Shown here in pieces: positions 1-8,205 of a stretch of 64,000 nucleotides of DNA. This DNA is from AC-51 sp963749895. Its GTDB lineage: Bacteria > Actinomycetota > UBA4738 > HRBIN12. How positions within the stretch are numbered: the stretch's first letter is position 1; every line of letters begins with the position of its first letter. Where the stretch lies: positions 372,001-436,000 of the forward strand of contig CAVVOG010000001.1 in the NCBI GenBank assembly GCA_963749895.1, in the 5' to 3' direction. The notes under the pieces were generated by a model. That model saw nothing but the letters and a program-made list of their open reading frames with translations, was not told the DNA's origin and ran no database searches. Made by a program: the position numbers and the translations under genes.

Positions 1-643
1 CGTCGATCAGCACGGTCCGCTCGATCGCAGCCGGATCGCGGCCGACCCGTTCGCACCACTCGGTCAGGATCGCGTTCTTCTTCGCGAAGTCCTCGGGCGG
101 ACCGAACCCGTTCCACGCGTCGGCGTGCTCGGCGACGATCCGCAGGGTCACCTTCTCGCCGCTGCCCCCGATCAACAGTGGGAGCTTCGGCTGGACGGGC
201 GGTGGGTCGAGCTTCGCGAGGCGCGACGCGATCCGCGGCAGTGCCGCCTCCAGCTGTTCGAGGCGCCACATCGCGGTCCCGAACTCGTAGCCGTACTCGT
301 CGTAGTCGCGCTCGAACCAGCCCGAGCCGATGCCCAGGATCGCGCGGCCGTTCGAGACGTGATCGAGGGTGCGCACCATGTCCGCGAGCAACTCGGGATT
401 GCGGTAGGAGTTGCACGTCACCATCGCGCCGATCGTGGCGCGCTCGGTGTCGCACGCGGCTGCGGTGAGCAGCGTGTACCCCTCGAAGTGCGGGCCGTCC
501 TTGTCCCCGTACAGCGGGTAGAAGTGGTCCCAGGTCCACACCGAGTCGGCGCCGATCGCGTCCGCCTCGCGCCACGCCTCACGCAACCTCGCCATCGTCG
601 TGTGCTGCGGGTGGAACGTGGCGCCAGCTTTGAAACGACCCAT
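1..643 (-). CDS. LLM-class F420-dependent oxidoreductase, 3' end outside window
   Basis: Partial gene read on the minus strand from ATG at 643 and running off the left edge, so the C-terminus is missing (about 214 codons visible). The product begins MGRFKAGATFHPQHTT and keeps the luciferase-like monooxygenase pattern: a TWDHFYPLYGD segment, an S-N-G-R-A-I-L-G-I-G-S-G-W-F strand-turn and a late LLIGGSGEKVTLRI segment. This resembles F420-dependent LLM enzymes that carry hydride to or from unidentified small substrates in the cytosol. A GGAGGGA motif lies 7 bases before ATG. It is not a duplicate of the second LLM gene at 37149. Substrate unknown. Confidence 0.85.
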   Translation of the reverse strand, partial: MGRFKAGATFHPQHTTMARLREAWREADAIGADSVWTWDHFYPLYGDKDGPHFEGYTLLTAAACDTERATIGAMVTCNSYRNPELLADMVRTLDHVSNGRAILGIGSGWFERDYDEYGYEFGTAMWRLEQLEAALPRIASRLAKLDPPPVQPKLPLLIGGSGEKVTLRIVAEHADAWNGFGPPEDFAKKNAILTEWCERVGRDPAAIERTVLID

Positions 644-694
644 CGTCGGCTCCCTCCGTCGAGATGACGGCGACAGCCTACGGCGACCGCGTGG

Positions 695-2443
695 CTACGG
701 GCCCACCACGACCGCGTCGGCGACCGACCATCGTGAGTGGGTGGCATCGGCGAGTCGGACCATGCGGGCCCTGAACCGGTACGTGCCGTCCCCGGCGACG
801 GCCTTGAACGACGCGGAGGCGCGCGTGACGTCGTCCTTCCACAGCTTCCAGACGCCTCCGGGACGCTTGACCTGGGCGTCGTACGCGTATCCCTCCGGCG
901 CCTGAGCCGCGGCCCATCTCACCCTGATCCTCGTCGGCGATCCGTCCAGCAACGTGCCCTTCACCGGCACCGACACGATGCCCGACATCGCCGGATCGAT
1001 CGCGCTCCCGTACCGATAGCGCCCCGCCGCGATGAATGAGGAAGTGGCGAAGTCGCTCGGGTCTACGGTCAGCGCGAACAGCTCGAGCCCCGTCGCATCG
1101 ACCACCTCGTGCGTGGAGGAGGTTCCGTTGCTCCACACGACGGTGTCACCTCGACCGATCCGAACGGGCGTCGGATCGTAGGCGTCGTCGGTCACGCTCA
1201 CGACCGTTCCCGGCGGGGGTGACGGCGGTGGCGAACTCGACGTCGAGGTGCTGGTGACCGTCGGCGAGGTAGGGGGTGGGACGCTCGAGCTGCTCGTCGG
1301 CGGCGACGAGGCGGTGGACGACGACGGCGACGAGGTGGAGGTCGAGGAGCTAGGGGTCGCCGTGCTCGATGACGTCGTCGGAGGGGTGGTGGCCGTGGTC
1401 GTCGACGGCGAGGGTGATGGCGAGGATGTCATCGACGGAGAGGGAGACGGAGGCGAGCAGGCGGGCGGCATCGTCGAAGGGGCGGGCAGGACCGGCCGCC
1501 AGGCAGGATCGAGATCTTCGGCAGCGGAGGAAGCCACGGTGCTGACCTGACCCGTGCAGGGGTCGTAGATCCGCAGATCAGCCTTCGCCCCGGAGCTCGC
1601 GATCACCGATACCGCGATCTTCCCCCCGTCGGACGCCCACGTGGGGTTCGAGAGGGTGGCCGACCCAGAATCCCAGAGCTGCTGGGTGCCGTTCCCGTCC
1701 GCGTTCGTCACGTAGAGGGCGGACAGATCGAAGGAACTCGTCCCACCGAAGAACGCGAGCCGCCCATCGGGTGACACGGAAGGTTCGCGGGCGAAGTCCG
1801 GAACCGTGCCCGTCAGGGTCATCGTCGTCGGCGCCGGCGACCCGTCCACCGCCGAGGCAGGCACCATGTGCAGAGCGCTCGAGCTTGTGGTGCCGATCGA
1901 GAACACGAGCTCGGCGCCGTCCGGGGTCCATTCGGGTGAGAGCTCCGATGCGCTCCCCGACGTGACCTTCGCCGGGGTCCCGCCCGAGGATGGGACGACC
2001 CAGACGTCGCGCGGGTACACGCTGTCGCGGGCGACGTAGGCGATCTTCGTACCGTCAGGTGACCAGGCCGGCGTGTACATGACGCCGTTCGCAACTCCAG
2101 CGACCAGCCGGGTCTCGGCGCCGGTCGCGATCGTACGCACCCAGAGCTGCCAGCAGGGACCGATCGAGCTGCACGGTGGCGACGACGTCTTGCGGACGAA
2201 CGCCAGCTTGGATCCATCCGGTGACCAGGCCGGGTAGCGCTCGTCCTCCGCGGTGTCGAACAACAACTCGACCGTTCCGGTCGACGGGTCGAGGGTGTAG
2301 ATGTCGAGGTCGCCGCCCCGATCGGAGGCGAACGCGATCACCCCGGGCTGACCGGGGGGCACGGCGTCCGAGCGTACGGCGCCGTTGATCACGACCAGCC
2401 CGGCGACGAGCACGGTCGCGACGATCCAGAGGGGACGACCCAC
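695..2443 (-). CDS. Exported TolB-type beta-propeller protein with degenerate cupredoxin and Fn3-like domains
   Basis: About 582 residues from GTG at 2443. The frame is open further upstream, but that part overlaps the divergent MFS gene. The N-terminus is hydrophobic (LWIVATVLVAGLVVI), a signal peptide or anchor. At least five PD40 repeats of the form PAWSPDGSKLAFV follow, as in TolB propellers. A long Ser/Thr/Pro linker comes next, then a plastocyanin-like segment (DDAYDPTPVRIGRGDTVVW), then a C-terminal Fn3-like domain. In the cupredoxin segment the first His (STHEV) and the Met (DPAMSG) remain, but the usual Cys and second His positions read Ser and Asp, so type 1 copper binding looks lost. 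Probably an extracellular or wall-associated binding protein. No enzymatic motif is visible. Confidence 0.8.
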   Translation of the reverse strand: MGRPLWIVATVLVAGLVVINGAVRSDAVPPGQPGVIAFASDRGGDLDIYTLDPSTGTVELLFDTAEDERYPAWSPDGSKLAFVRKTSSPPCSSIGPCWQLWVRTIATGAETRLVAGVANGVMYTPAWSPDGTKIAYVARDSVYPRDVWVVPSSGGTPAKVTSGSASELSPEWTPDGAELVFSIGTTSSSALHMVPASAVDGSPAPTTMTLTGTVPDFAREPSVSPDGRLAFFGGTSSFDLSALYVTNADGNGTQQLWDSGSATLSNPTWASDGGKIAVSVIASSGAKADLRIYDPCTGQVSTVASSAAEDLDPAWRPVLPAPSTMPPACSPPSPSPSMTSSPSPSPSTTTATTPPTTSSSTATPSSSTSTSSPSSSTASSPPTSSSSVPPPTSPTVTSTSTSSSPPPSPPPGTVVSVTDDAYDPTPVRIGRGDTVVWSNGTSSTHEVVDATGLELFALTVDPSDFATSSFIAAGRYRYGSAIDPAMSGIVSVPVKGTLLDGSPTRIRVRWAAAQAPEGYAYDAQVKRPGGVWKLWKDDVTRASASFKAVAGDGTYRFRARMVRLADATHSRWSVADAVVVGP

Positions 2444-2488
2444 GCAAGAGGTATCGGCAGCACGGCGTCCGGGCCGTACCCACGAGCC

Positions 2489-2494
2489 TAGGAT
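2489..2494 (+). promoter_or_regulatory. -10 box TAGGAT for the MFS gene at 2502
   Basis: TAGGAT lies 7 bases before the ATG at 2502, which places the start site at or next to that ATG. This supports 2502 over the in-frame upstream ATG at 2493, which overlaps the box. Confidence 0.5.
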
Positions 2495-2501
2495 GCCGGT
2501 G

Positions 2502-4001
2502 ATGGCCTCCCCCGCCCGCGCCGGCACGCTCGCCCGCACCCGCGCCGCCCTTCGGAGCCCCGACTTCCGGAGGCTCTTCGCGATCCGGCTGGTGGGGCAG
2601 TCGGGCGACGGCGCGTTCCAGGCGGCACTCGTCGCCTCGGTCGTGTTCGCCCCGACCGAACAGAGCACCGCGGTCGGTCTGTTCAAGGCCGGACTCGTGA
2701 CGATCCTGCCCTTCACCCTGATGGGGCCGTTCGTCGGGGTGTTCCTCGACCGGTGGCCCCGTCGGGCGATCCTCGCGGTCAGCCCGGTGATCAAGGCCTC
2801 GTTCGTGGGGCTGGTGCTGTTCGACCCCGAGATGCAGGCACTGCCGTTCTACCTGGGTGCCCTGACCGTGTTCTCGGTGAACCGCTTCTACCTGGCCGGT
2901 GCATCGGCGGTCGTCCCGCGCCTCGTGCCGGCGGACGATCTCCTGATGGCGAACTCCCTCGCCACCGTGGGCGGGACGCTCGCCCTCCTGATCGGTGTCT
3001 TCGTCGGCGGCAAGGTCGCCGATCTCGCCGGGTCGTCGGTACCGGTGGTGATCGTCGCCGGACTCCTGTGGCTGATCGCCAGCTGGATCGCGACCACGAT
3101 CCGCTCGAACCTGGCGCCGATGACGCTCGAGGAGTCCCCGGATCTCCTGCGGCACCAGCTCCGGCGCGTGCTGGTCGAGTTCAGCGACGGCGCGTCCACG
3201 CTAGTCCGCACCCCACGAGCGATCGGCCCCATCTCCACGATCACGGTGGACCAGATCGGCCAGGGGATCATCCTGACGCTCGCGCTCGTCGTGTTCCGAG
3301 AGGAGTTCGGCGAAGGGGTCGGATCCTTCTCCGACCTGATCGGTGCGGGAGGCGTCGGGGTCCTCCTGGGCATCGCCTCGGTGGGCGCGCTCGAGGACCG
3401 GTTCTCGAAGGAACGGATCGTGGCCGGCGCGTTCGTGGTGGGTGCGGCGTTCCTGGTGTTCACATCGATCGTGTTCAACGGCACCACGATCTTGCTCGCG
3501 AGCTTCGCGGTGGGGGTCACGTTCGCGTGGAAGAAGATCCCCGTCGACACGCTCGTGCAGGAGTCGCTCCCCGACGGCTACCGAGGCCGCGTCTTCTCCG
3601 TCTACGACGTCTTCTACAACTCGGCGCGCACGCTGGCTGCCGCGATCGCGATCCCGATGTTCCCGGCGTTCGGCACCCGGGGGACCGTGGCGGTCGTCGG
3701 CGTCGCGTTCCTGCTGTGGGCACCCGTCCTGCCCCGGTGGCTCCGGGGTGTTCCCGAGTTCCGGCTCCGATTCGTGGAGGGCGCGCGGGCCGAGGAATGG
3801 CCGCGGGCGATCGCGTGGGGGGCCGCCGAGGAGCCGGTCGAGGTGCGCAGGAGCTGGCTCGAGGAGCGGGACGGGGTCCGCCGCCGGTGCTTCCGCCTCG
3901 AGCTGGCCGACGGGACGATCCTCGACGTCAGCAGGGTCGAGCCCGACGGCGACTGGCGGATCGACCGCGAGCGGGAGGACCCTGCGATCACAGCGACGTG
4001 A
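2502..4001 (+). CDS. Major facilitator superfamily transporter
   Basis: A 499-residue membrane protein beginning MASPARAGTLARTRAALRS. About twelve hydrophobic segments are visible, and the loop GVFLDRWPRRAILA after TM2 is the MFS motif A region. The family is closest in style to the MFS_3/EntS-like drug or metabolite exporters. After the last membrane segment there is a hydrophilic tail of about 70 residues (EEWPRAIAWGAAEE... LDVSRVEPDGDWRIDRE) that the core family does not need. ATG 2502 is chosen because a TAGGAT box precedes it by 7 bases. The 3' end overlaps the convergent phospholipase gene by 14 bases. Substrate unknown. Confidence 0.82.
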   Translation: MASPARAGTLARTRAALRSPDFRRLFAIRLVGQSGDGAFQAALVASVVFAPTEQSTAVGLFKAGLVTILPFTLMGPFVGVFLDRWPRRAILAVSPVIKASFVGLVLFDPEMQALPFYLGALTVFSVNRFYLAGASAVVPRLVPADDLLMANSLATVGGTLALLIGVFVGGKVADLAGSSVPVVIVAGLLWLIASWIATTIRSNLAPMTLEESPDLLRHQLRRVLVEFSDGASTLVRTPRAIGPISTITVDQIGQGIILTLALVVFREEFGEGVGSFSDLIGAGGVGVLLGIASVGALEDRFSKERIVAGAFVVGAAFLVFTSIVFNGTTILLASFAVGVTFAWKKIPVDTLVQESLPDGYRGRVFSVYDVFYNSARTLAAAIAIPMFPAFGTRGTVAVVGVAFLLWAPVLPRWLRGVPEFRLRFVEGARAEEWPRAIAWGAAEEPVEVRRSWLEERDGVRRRCFRLELADGTILDVSRVEPDGDWRIDREREDPAITAT

Positions 4002-4692
4002 GCAGGTCCGCGACGGCGTTGGCCGCCCGGTTCAGCTGTCGCCGCGTGATCGTGTCGACCTTCGCCGTGTACCCGTGACGATGGAAGGTCGTCACGAGCT
4101 CGCTGTACCAGACGTGCGCATGCCGGGCGACCGACATCGCGCGCACCTCGGGATCGACGCGGTCCGCCCCGTCGTAGCGGACGCGGTACCGGCACCGCGC
4201 GAACGAGGTGCATCGCTGGTCGACCCCCGCCTCGTAGTCGCCGTGGACCCGGTCCTCCACGTCGAGCCAGCCGTCCGTATGCATCGGCTGGGCCACGTCG
4301 GCCACCAGGTGGGCCATGATCCCGAGCGAGCGACTCGCCCGGCAGAACGCCTCGGCGTTCCACTCGCGGCGTGCGCGCCGGTGCCAGTACGCGACGGCGA
4401 ACGGCGCGTCCCCGTAGGTCGAGGCACCCCACTCGTCGTACACGTGCCACCACGGCGCACTCATGTACCGGACGCCGTCGACCGTGTCCGGGTCGTCGGT
4501 GGCCCTGAGCGCGGCACGCGGGCACAGCCACGGGAGCCGGTCGCCCACGCGGGACAAGGCTGCCCGCAGCACCCAGTCGTGGGTTCCGAACCGGTCCGGT
4601 CCGCGCACGCCGTTCGACCAGGCGTGGGCGACCCCCCCGCTCCCCACCGCGAGGAGCGCCGCGACGACGGATACGACCGCGAGGCGCCGCAT
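3988..4692 (-). CDS. Secreted zinc-dependent phospholipase C / S1-P1 nuclease-fold hydrolase
   Basis: 234 residues from ATG at 4692. A Sec signal peptide ends VAHA, so the mature protein starts with Trp25, which is how bacterial zinc phospholipases C use their N-terminal Trp as a metal ligand. The remaining ligands can be laid out at matching spacing: W25 and H38 (13 apart, as W1/H14 in the Bacillus cereus enzyme), H83, H128 and D132 in HLVADVAQPMH, H138, then H150 and E154. The three-zinc site therefore looks complete. The likely role is extracellular hydrolysis of phospholipids or nucleic acids; the fold does not separate these. The upstream in-frame ATG at 4722 would spoil the signal peptide. 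Confidence 0.82.
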   Translation of the reverse strand: MRRLAVVSVVAALLAVGSGGVAHAWSNGVRGPDRFGTHDWVLRAALSRVGDRLPWLCPRAALRATDDPDTVDGVRYMSAPWWHVYDEWGASTYGDAPFAVAYWHRRARREWNAEAFCRASRSLGIMAHLVADVAQPMHTDGWLDVEDRVHGDYEAGVDQRCTSFARCRYRVRYDGADRVDPEVRAMSVARHAHVWYSELVTTFHRHGYTAKVDTITRRQLNRAANAVADLLTSL

Positions 4693-4791
4693 ACGACCTT
4701 CGTACCACGTGCGCGTACGCACATCGACCTACCACGGGCTCGGGAGCTGGAAAGCCCGTGCCCCGGGTATCAACTTCTGGGCCCCGATGCG

Positions 4792-4838
4792 GCACGATCG
4801 TGCTCGCTCGGAGGACGGTCTCTCACCGCGGGAGACCG
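4792..4838 (+). other. Palindrome and hairpin in the leader of a small CxxC gene
   Basis: GCACGATCGTGC at 4792-4803 is a perfect 12-base palindrome. CGGTCTC (4816-4822) can pair with GAGACCG (4832-4838) around a 9-base loop. Both lie just upstream of the strong ribosome site at 4849-4855. They could be an operator and a leader hairpin, but no clear -10 box was found. Confidence 0.35.
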
Positions 4839-4859
4839 ACGATCATCAGGAGGTCGACG

Positions 4860-5003
4860 ATGGATCACGGGAAGGATCACCGGCCGGGCACCGACCGCGG
4901 GTGCCCGCAGTGCCGGATGATCGCCTACGAGCCGGGGTGGTACGCATCGCTGTGCACCCTGGTCGTGATCGACGAGGCCTCGGAGGCTCCGGTCCCCTCG
5001 TAG
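4860..5003 (+). CDS. Small CxxC protein, 47 residues
   Basis: A 47-residue ORF starting at ATG 4860 with an excellent ribosome site, AGGAGGT, 5 bases upstream. The product starts MDHGKDHRPGTDRGCPQC and has Cys15-X2-Cys18 (a knuckle-like CPQC), one further Cys, and no membrane segment. The same frame is open upstream to 4758, but the ribosome site decides for 4860. It could be a small zinc-binding or redox protein; no family was recognised. It stands alone between the phospholipase gene and a convergent MFS gene. Confidence 0.6.
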   Translation: MDHGKDHRPGTDRGCPQCRMIAYEPGWYASLCTLVVIDEASEAPVPS

Positions 5004-5105
5004 GGGCCGGACCGCGCGCCCGACGCTTCCCCTTCGTCGGTCGCGCCGACGTCGCGAGCGCCGGCCCGGGGACACCGTGCCGCTCCCCCGGCCGGCACCC
5101 GCGAC

Positions 5106-6371
5106 TCACGACGTGACCGCGACCGCCTCGGCGGGTTGCTCGGCCATCACACGCCGCCGAGCCCGGGCCCACAGCACGGTCGCGCCGACCCCTATCGCGA
5201 TCGACGCGGTCATCAGGAGGTCCACGCGGGGACCCAGGTGCTCGCCGATCCACCCGACGATCGGCGAGCCGATCGGCGTCGAGCCGAGGAACACCACCCC
5301 GTACAGCGCCATCACCCGTCCCCTGGCCTCGGGGCGCGCCGTGAGCTGCAGCATCGTGTTGCCGTTGATCATGAACGCCATCGCGCCGAATCCGAGGGGG
5401 ACCATCGCGAGCGTGGCCAACCACAGCGTGGGCGACACCGCCGCGGCGGCCATCGCCACCCCGGTGCCGATCACGTACCAGGCCAGGCGACGCATCGCCG
5501 GGGTCGCGTTGCGGTTCGCCATCCACAGGGCCGCCACGAACGAGCCCACCCCTGCGGCCGCTGACATGACGCCGAACTCGCGAGGTCCCGCGTCGAAACC
5601 TCGTTCGGCGAGCAGGGGGATCAGGATCTGCCACTGGAACACGAAGGTGAAGACGACGGCCATCACGATCAACGGCCAGCGCAGCTGGGGCGTCTCCCAG
5701 ACGTAGCGGAACCCGGCGGCCATGTGCCCGCGTTCGCGGGTCGTTCGCTTCTGCGGGTGGAGCTCGCTGGGGCGCATCGCGACCAGTGCGCCGATCACCG
5801 CGAAGTAGGACAGTCCGTCGATCAGGAAGCAGACCGCCATCCCGACGCTCGCGATCAGGATCCCGGCCACCGCGGGGCCGACGATCCTCGAGCCGGTGAA
5901 CACCGCCGAGTTGAGGCTGACGGCGTTCGTCAGGACCTCTTCTCCGACCATCTCGACGTAGAAGCTCTGCCGCGCCGGGTTGTCGATGGCGGTCACGATC
6001 CCGCCCATCACCGACAGGACGTAGACCATCCAGATCTCGATCACGTCGGTGAAGACCAGCCCCGACATCACCAGAGCGACCATGGCGTAGCTGAACTGCG
6101 ACCACAGCAAGATCCGGCGCTTGTCGAACCGGTCGGCGAGCACGCCCCCGAACGGCGCGAGGAACAGCACCGGCCCGAACATCAGGGCGGCGTTGACGCC
6201 GAGCGCCGTGCCGCTGTCGGTGAGCTGGAGCACGAGCCACGACGACGCCGTGAAGTTGATCCACGTGCCCGTGGCCGACACCGCCATCCCGACCAGGTAG
6301 AGGCGGAAGTTCCGAGAGCCGCGCAGCGATGAGAACGTGCGGTTCACGGCCGCCTCGACCCGAGGACTCAC
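5106..6371 (-). CDS. MFS exporter (EntS-like), co-transcribed with a MarR regulator
   Basis: 421 residues with about twelve membrane segments. The N-terminal half has LVGMAVSATGTWINFTAS and the motif GGVLADRFDKRRIL after TM2, as in the MFS_3 drug/siderophore exporter group. Its ATG at 6371 overlaps the stop of the marR gene (6368) by 4 bases, so the two are translationally coupled on one mRNA. The likely role is proton-driven efflux of a compound sensed by the MarR protein. Substrate cannot be named. Confidence 0.87.
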   Translation of the reverse strand: MSPRVEAAVNRTFSSLRGSRNFRLYLVGMAVSATGTWINFTASSWLVLQLTDSGTALGVNAALMFGPVLFLAPFGGVLADRFDKRRILLWSQFSYAMVALVMSGLVFTDVIEIWMVYVLSVMGGIVTAIDNPARQSFYVEMVGEEVLTNAVSLNSAVFTGSRIVGPAVAGILIASVGMAVCFLIDGLSYFAVIGALVAMRPSELHPQKRTTRERGHMAAGFRYVWETPQLRWPLIVMAVVFTFVFQWQILIPLLAERGFDAGPREFGVMSAAAGVGSFVAALWMANRNATPAMRRLAWYVIGTGVAMAAAAVSPTLWLATLAMVPLGFGAMAFMINGNTMLQLTARPEARGRVMALYGVVFLGSTPIGSPIVGWIGEHLGPRVDLLMTASIAIGVGATVLWARARRRVMAEQPAEAVAVTS

Positions 6372-6820
6372 GGCTCCCCCCCACCGCTCAAGCGCTCCAG
6401 GATCGAGGCTGCCTCGTCGAGCACCTCACGCTCCTGCGGGGTCAACAGCGTCAGTCGCGTCGACATGAACTCATCGGTCCGCTTCCGCGCTCGCTCCAGG
6501 AGGTGGGAGCCTTCCGCGGTCACCTGGAGCCACGTGACGCGGCCGTCGAGCGGGTCGGGCGTCCGCGTGATCAGATCCTGCTCGAGCAGCGCGCCGATCG
6601 TGCGGGTCACCGTCGGTTTGCTGACCTGTTCGTGTTCGGCGAGTTGACCCGCCGTGATCGGACCATGCGTCTCGATCGTGAACAGCGCAGCGTGGAGCGT
6701 GGGGCTGATTCCGGATGCCGACTCACGACGCATCCGCCGAGCCGCGCGCCACACGGAGACGCGCAGGCGAGCAGCGAGGTTCGCGCACTCGGCGCGGGTC
6801 GGGGCTGGCACGCTCGGCAT
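6368..6820 (-). CDS. MarR-family transcriptional regulator
   Basis: 150 residues. The winged helix is visible as ITAGQLAEHEQVSKPTVTRTI followed by the wing RTPDPLDGRVTWLQVT, where the Asp-X-Arg pattern typical of MarR falls. It is the first gene of a two-gene operon with the MFS exporter. The start region carries a TACTAT -10 box inside an imperfect inverted repeat (6831-6850), the arrangement expected for a self-repressed MarR operon released by ligand. Confidence 0.9.
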   Translation of the reverse strand: MPSVPAPTRAECANLAARLRVSVWRAARRMRRESASGISPTLHAALFTIETHGPITAGQLAEHEQVSKPTVTRTIGALLEQDLITRTPDPLDGRVTWLQVTAEGSHLLERARKRTDEFMSTRLTLLTPQEREVLDEAASILERLSGGGEP

Positions 6821-6830
6821 ATCGGCGATG

Positions 6831-6850
6831 ATAGTACGACTCTCTAACTA
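6831..6850 (-). promoter_or_regulatory. marR promoter with overlapping operator
   Basis: On the minus strand TACTAT (6836-6831) lies 10 bases before the marR ATG. It sits in TAGTACGACTCTCTAACTA (6832-6850 on plus), an imperfect inverted repeat with TAGT...ACTA ends. A dimer bound here would cover the -10 box. Confidence 0.5.
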
Positions 6851-6898
6851 GTCTCGGCGATGCGCTCGGCCCTCCACGGAACCTCCATGACCGGGCGC

Positions 6899-6904
6899 TA
6901 GGGT
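6899..6904 (+). promoter_or_regulatory. -10 box TAGGGT upstream of 6937
   Basis: TAGGGT predicts a start near 6911 and a leader of about 26 bases that contains the ribosome site GGGAGG (6926-6931), 5 bases before ATG 6937. Confidence 0.4.
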
Positions 6905-6936
6905 GGACCGGCGCTCATCTCACCTGGGAGGCCCTC

Positions 6937-7590
6937 ATGTCGCACAACGGCCAGCACGCGCCCTCCCCCGACCATCGAACGCGCCGCATCCGGATGGTCG
7001 TCGTCGTCGCGATCATCGGGGCGGTGGCCCTCGCGGTCGGCCTGTTCCTCGGCTCGCGCAGCGGCGCCACGGACGACGTCGCCACGACAACTCCCTCGGC
7101 GTCAGAGTCGCCGAGCCCGAGTGCGGAACCGACCACGAGCGAGGAACCCTCCCCGTCCGAAGAGCCCGCGGCGACGCCGAGCGAGGACCCCGTCGCGGGC
7201 TCCGGGTTCGAGGACGGACGGCACTTCGTCCTGGCGGAGTCCGTCGAGCCCGGCGACGTCCTGGTCGCCGATCTCGGGTACTTCTTCACGGGAGACGAGG
7301 CGAACGAGGCCGCGGCCGATCACGGCTTCGAGACCCCTGTCCCGAACGACTACTTCATCGTGAACGACAACCCCAAGCTCCGGCGTGTCCCGATCGCGCC
7401 CGACGCATCGGTCCGCTACATCCCCACCCAGTCGTGTTGCGATCTGCAGCCGTGGGACATCCGAACGTGGATCGACGCGGTGAACGGTGAGGTCCAGACG
7501 GACATGATGGGCGAGATGAGCTACACCTGGTGGTGGATCACCGTGCGGACGGGGCGGGTCGTCGCGATCGAGCAGCAGTACGTCCCGTAA
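6937..7590 (+). CDS. Membrane-anchored hypothetical protein
   Basis: 217 residues. A charged N-terminus (HRTRRIR) precedes one membrane helix (MVVVVAIIGAVALAVGLFLG), then a Ser/Glu/Pro-rich spacer (SESPSPSAEPTTSEEPSPSE) and a globular extracytoplasmic domain of about 120 residues. That domain has QSCCDLQPWDIRTWIDAV and ends VVAIEQQYVP. The layout is that of a type II membrane or wall-spanning sensor/lipid-side protein. No family recognised. GGGAGG gives a good ribosome site. The neighbouring marR operon diverges from it. Confidence 0.75.
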   Translation: MSHNGQHAPSPDHRTRRIRMVVVVAIIGAVALAVGLFLGSRSGATDDVATTTPSASESPSPSAEPTTSEEPSPSEEPAATPSEDPVAGSGFEDGRHFVLAESVEPGDVLVADLGYFFTGDEANEAAADHGFETPVPNDYFIVNDNPKLRRVPIAPDASVRYIPTQSCCDLQPWDIRTWIDAVNGEVQTDMMGEMSYTWWWITVRTGRVVAIEQQYVP

Positions 7591-7776
7591 CCGCCGACCA
7601 CCAGGCGCGCCGGCGATGGGCGGCGAGGTCCCCGCCACGACGGGTCCGACGGCACACGACCCGGGGGGCCCGACGGTTCAAGGTGGGACGGTGCCCGTGT
7701 TCCCGGCGGGTGGGAGGTGAGCCGGGACCCGTCGGACGGTGGCAGCCGGAACGCAACGACCCGGGAGGTGGGTTCC

Positions 7777-8142
7777 GTGGATGACGTCGGTCTGCTGATC
7801 CGCTACGGCAAGTTGGTGCCTGGCCGAGAGACCGCTGCGATGGAGCTGTTCGGGGAGACGACGTGGTACTTCCAGGACCGGCTCGAGCGCGGTGAGATCA
7901 GCTTCTTCGAGCCGTTCTTCATGATGACGAGTGACCTGGATCAGGAACTCGGGTTCTTCCTCGTGAAGGGCCCCGCGCCGGCGATCTTCGCCATGATGGA
8001 GGAGGAGACGTACGGCATGATCATGCAGAGGGCTCTGGCGCTCGTCGAGCACCTGCACCAGGACCTGCTCACCGTGGGCGACGGCATCGCGGCACAGATC
8101 GAGCGCGCGACGCGCGTCTACGCGGAGCTGCCGAAGACCTGA
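7777..8142 (+). CDS. Hypothetical protein, 121 residues
   Basis: The start is placed at GTG 7777 because GGGAGGT sits 7 bases before it; the frame is open further upstream but without a start signal. The product begins VDDVGLLIRYGKLVPGRE and continues with an LFGETTWYFQDRLERGEIS stretch and a C-terminal helix that includes MQRALALVEHLHQDLLTVG. It is soluble and alpha/beta in appearance, reminiscent of small ferredoxin-like dimeric domains, but I do not recognise the family. It is followed by a bidirectional terminator facing the dsrE2-like gene. Confidence 0.7.
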   Translation: MDDVGLLIRYGKLVPGRETAAMELFGETTWYFQDRLERGEISFFEPFFMMTSDLDQELGFFLVKGPAPAIFAMMEEETYGMIMQRALALVEHLHQDLLTVGDGIAAQIERATRVYAELPKT

Positions 8143-8159
8143 GCCGCAACACGAACGTC

Positions 8160-8185
8160 GAGGGGCGCCCAGCAGGGCGCCCCTC
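8160..8185. terminator. Bidirectional intrinsic terminator hairpin
   Basis: GAGGGGCGCCC (8160-8170) and GGGCGCCCCTC (8175-8185) form a perfect 11-bp stem with a 4-base loop between convergent genes. No long U-tract follows on either side. Confidence 0.6.
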
Positions 8186-8205
8186 GCACGTCACACGTCG
8201 GTCGC

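Noticed and set aside
1206..1480. Repetitive GAC/GTC-rich DNA considered as a satellite repeat
   Set aside because: It is the Ser/Thr/Pro linker of the propeller protein read on the other strand; there is no fixed repeat unit.
4846..6384. 512-codon minus-strand ORF over the EntS-like MFS gene
   Set aside because: It is rich in Arg, Gly and Asp with no fold or motif, and lies in another frame of a clear transporter gene.
7591..7776. GTCCGACGG and CCGTCGGAC as an inverted repeat in the spacer before 7777
   Set aside because: The arms are about 70 bases apart and short; in such G+C-rich DNA this is expected by chance.
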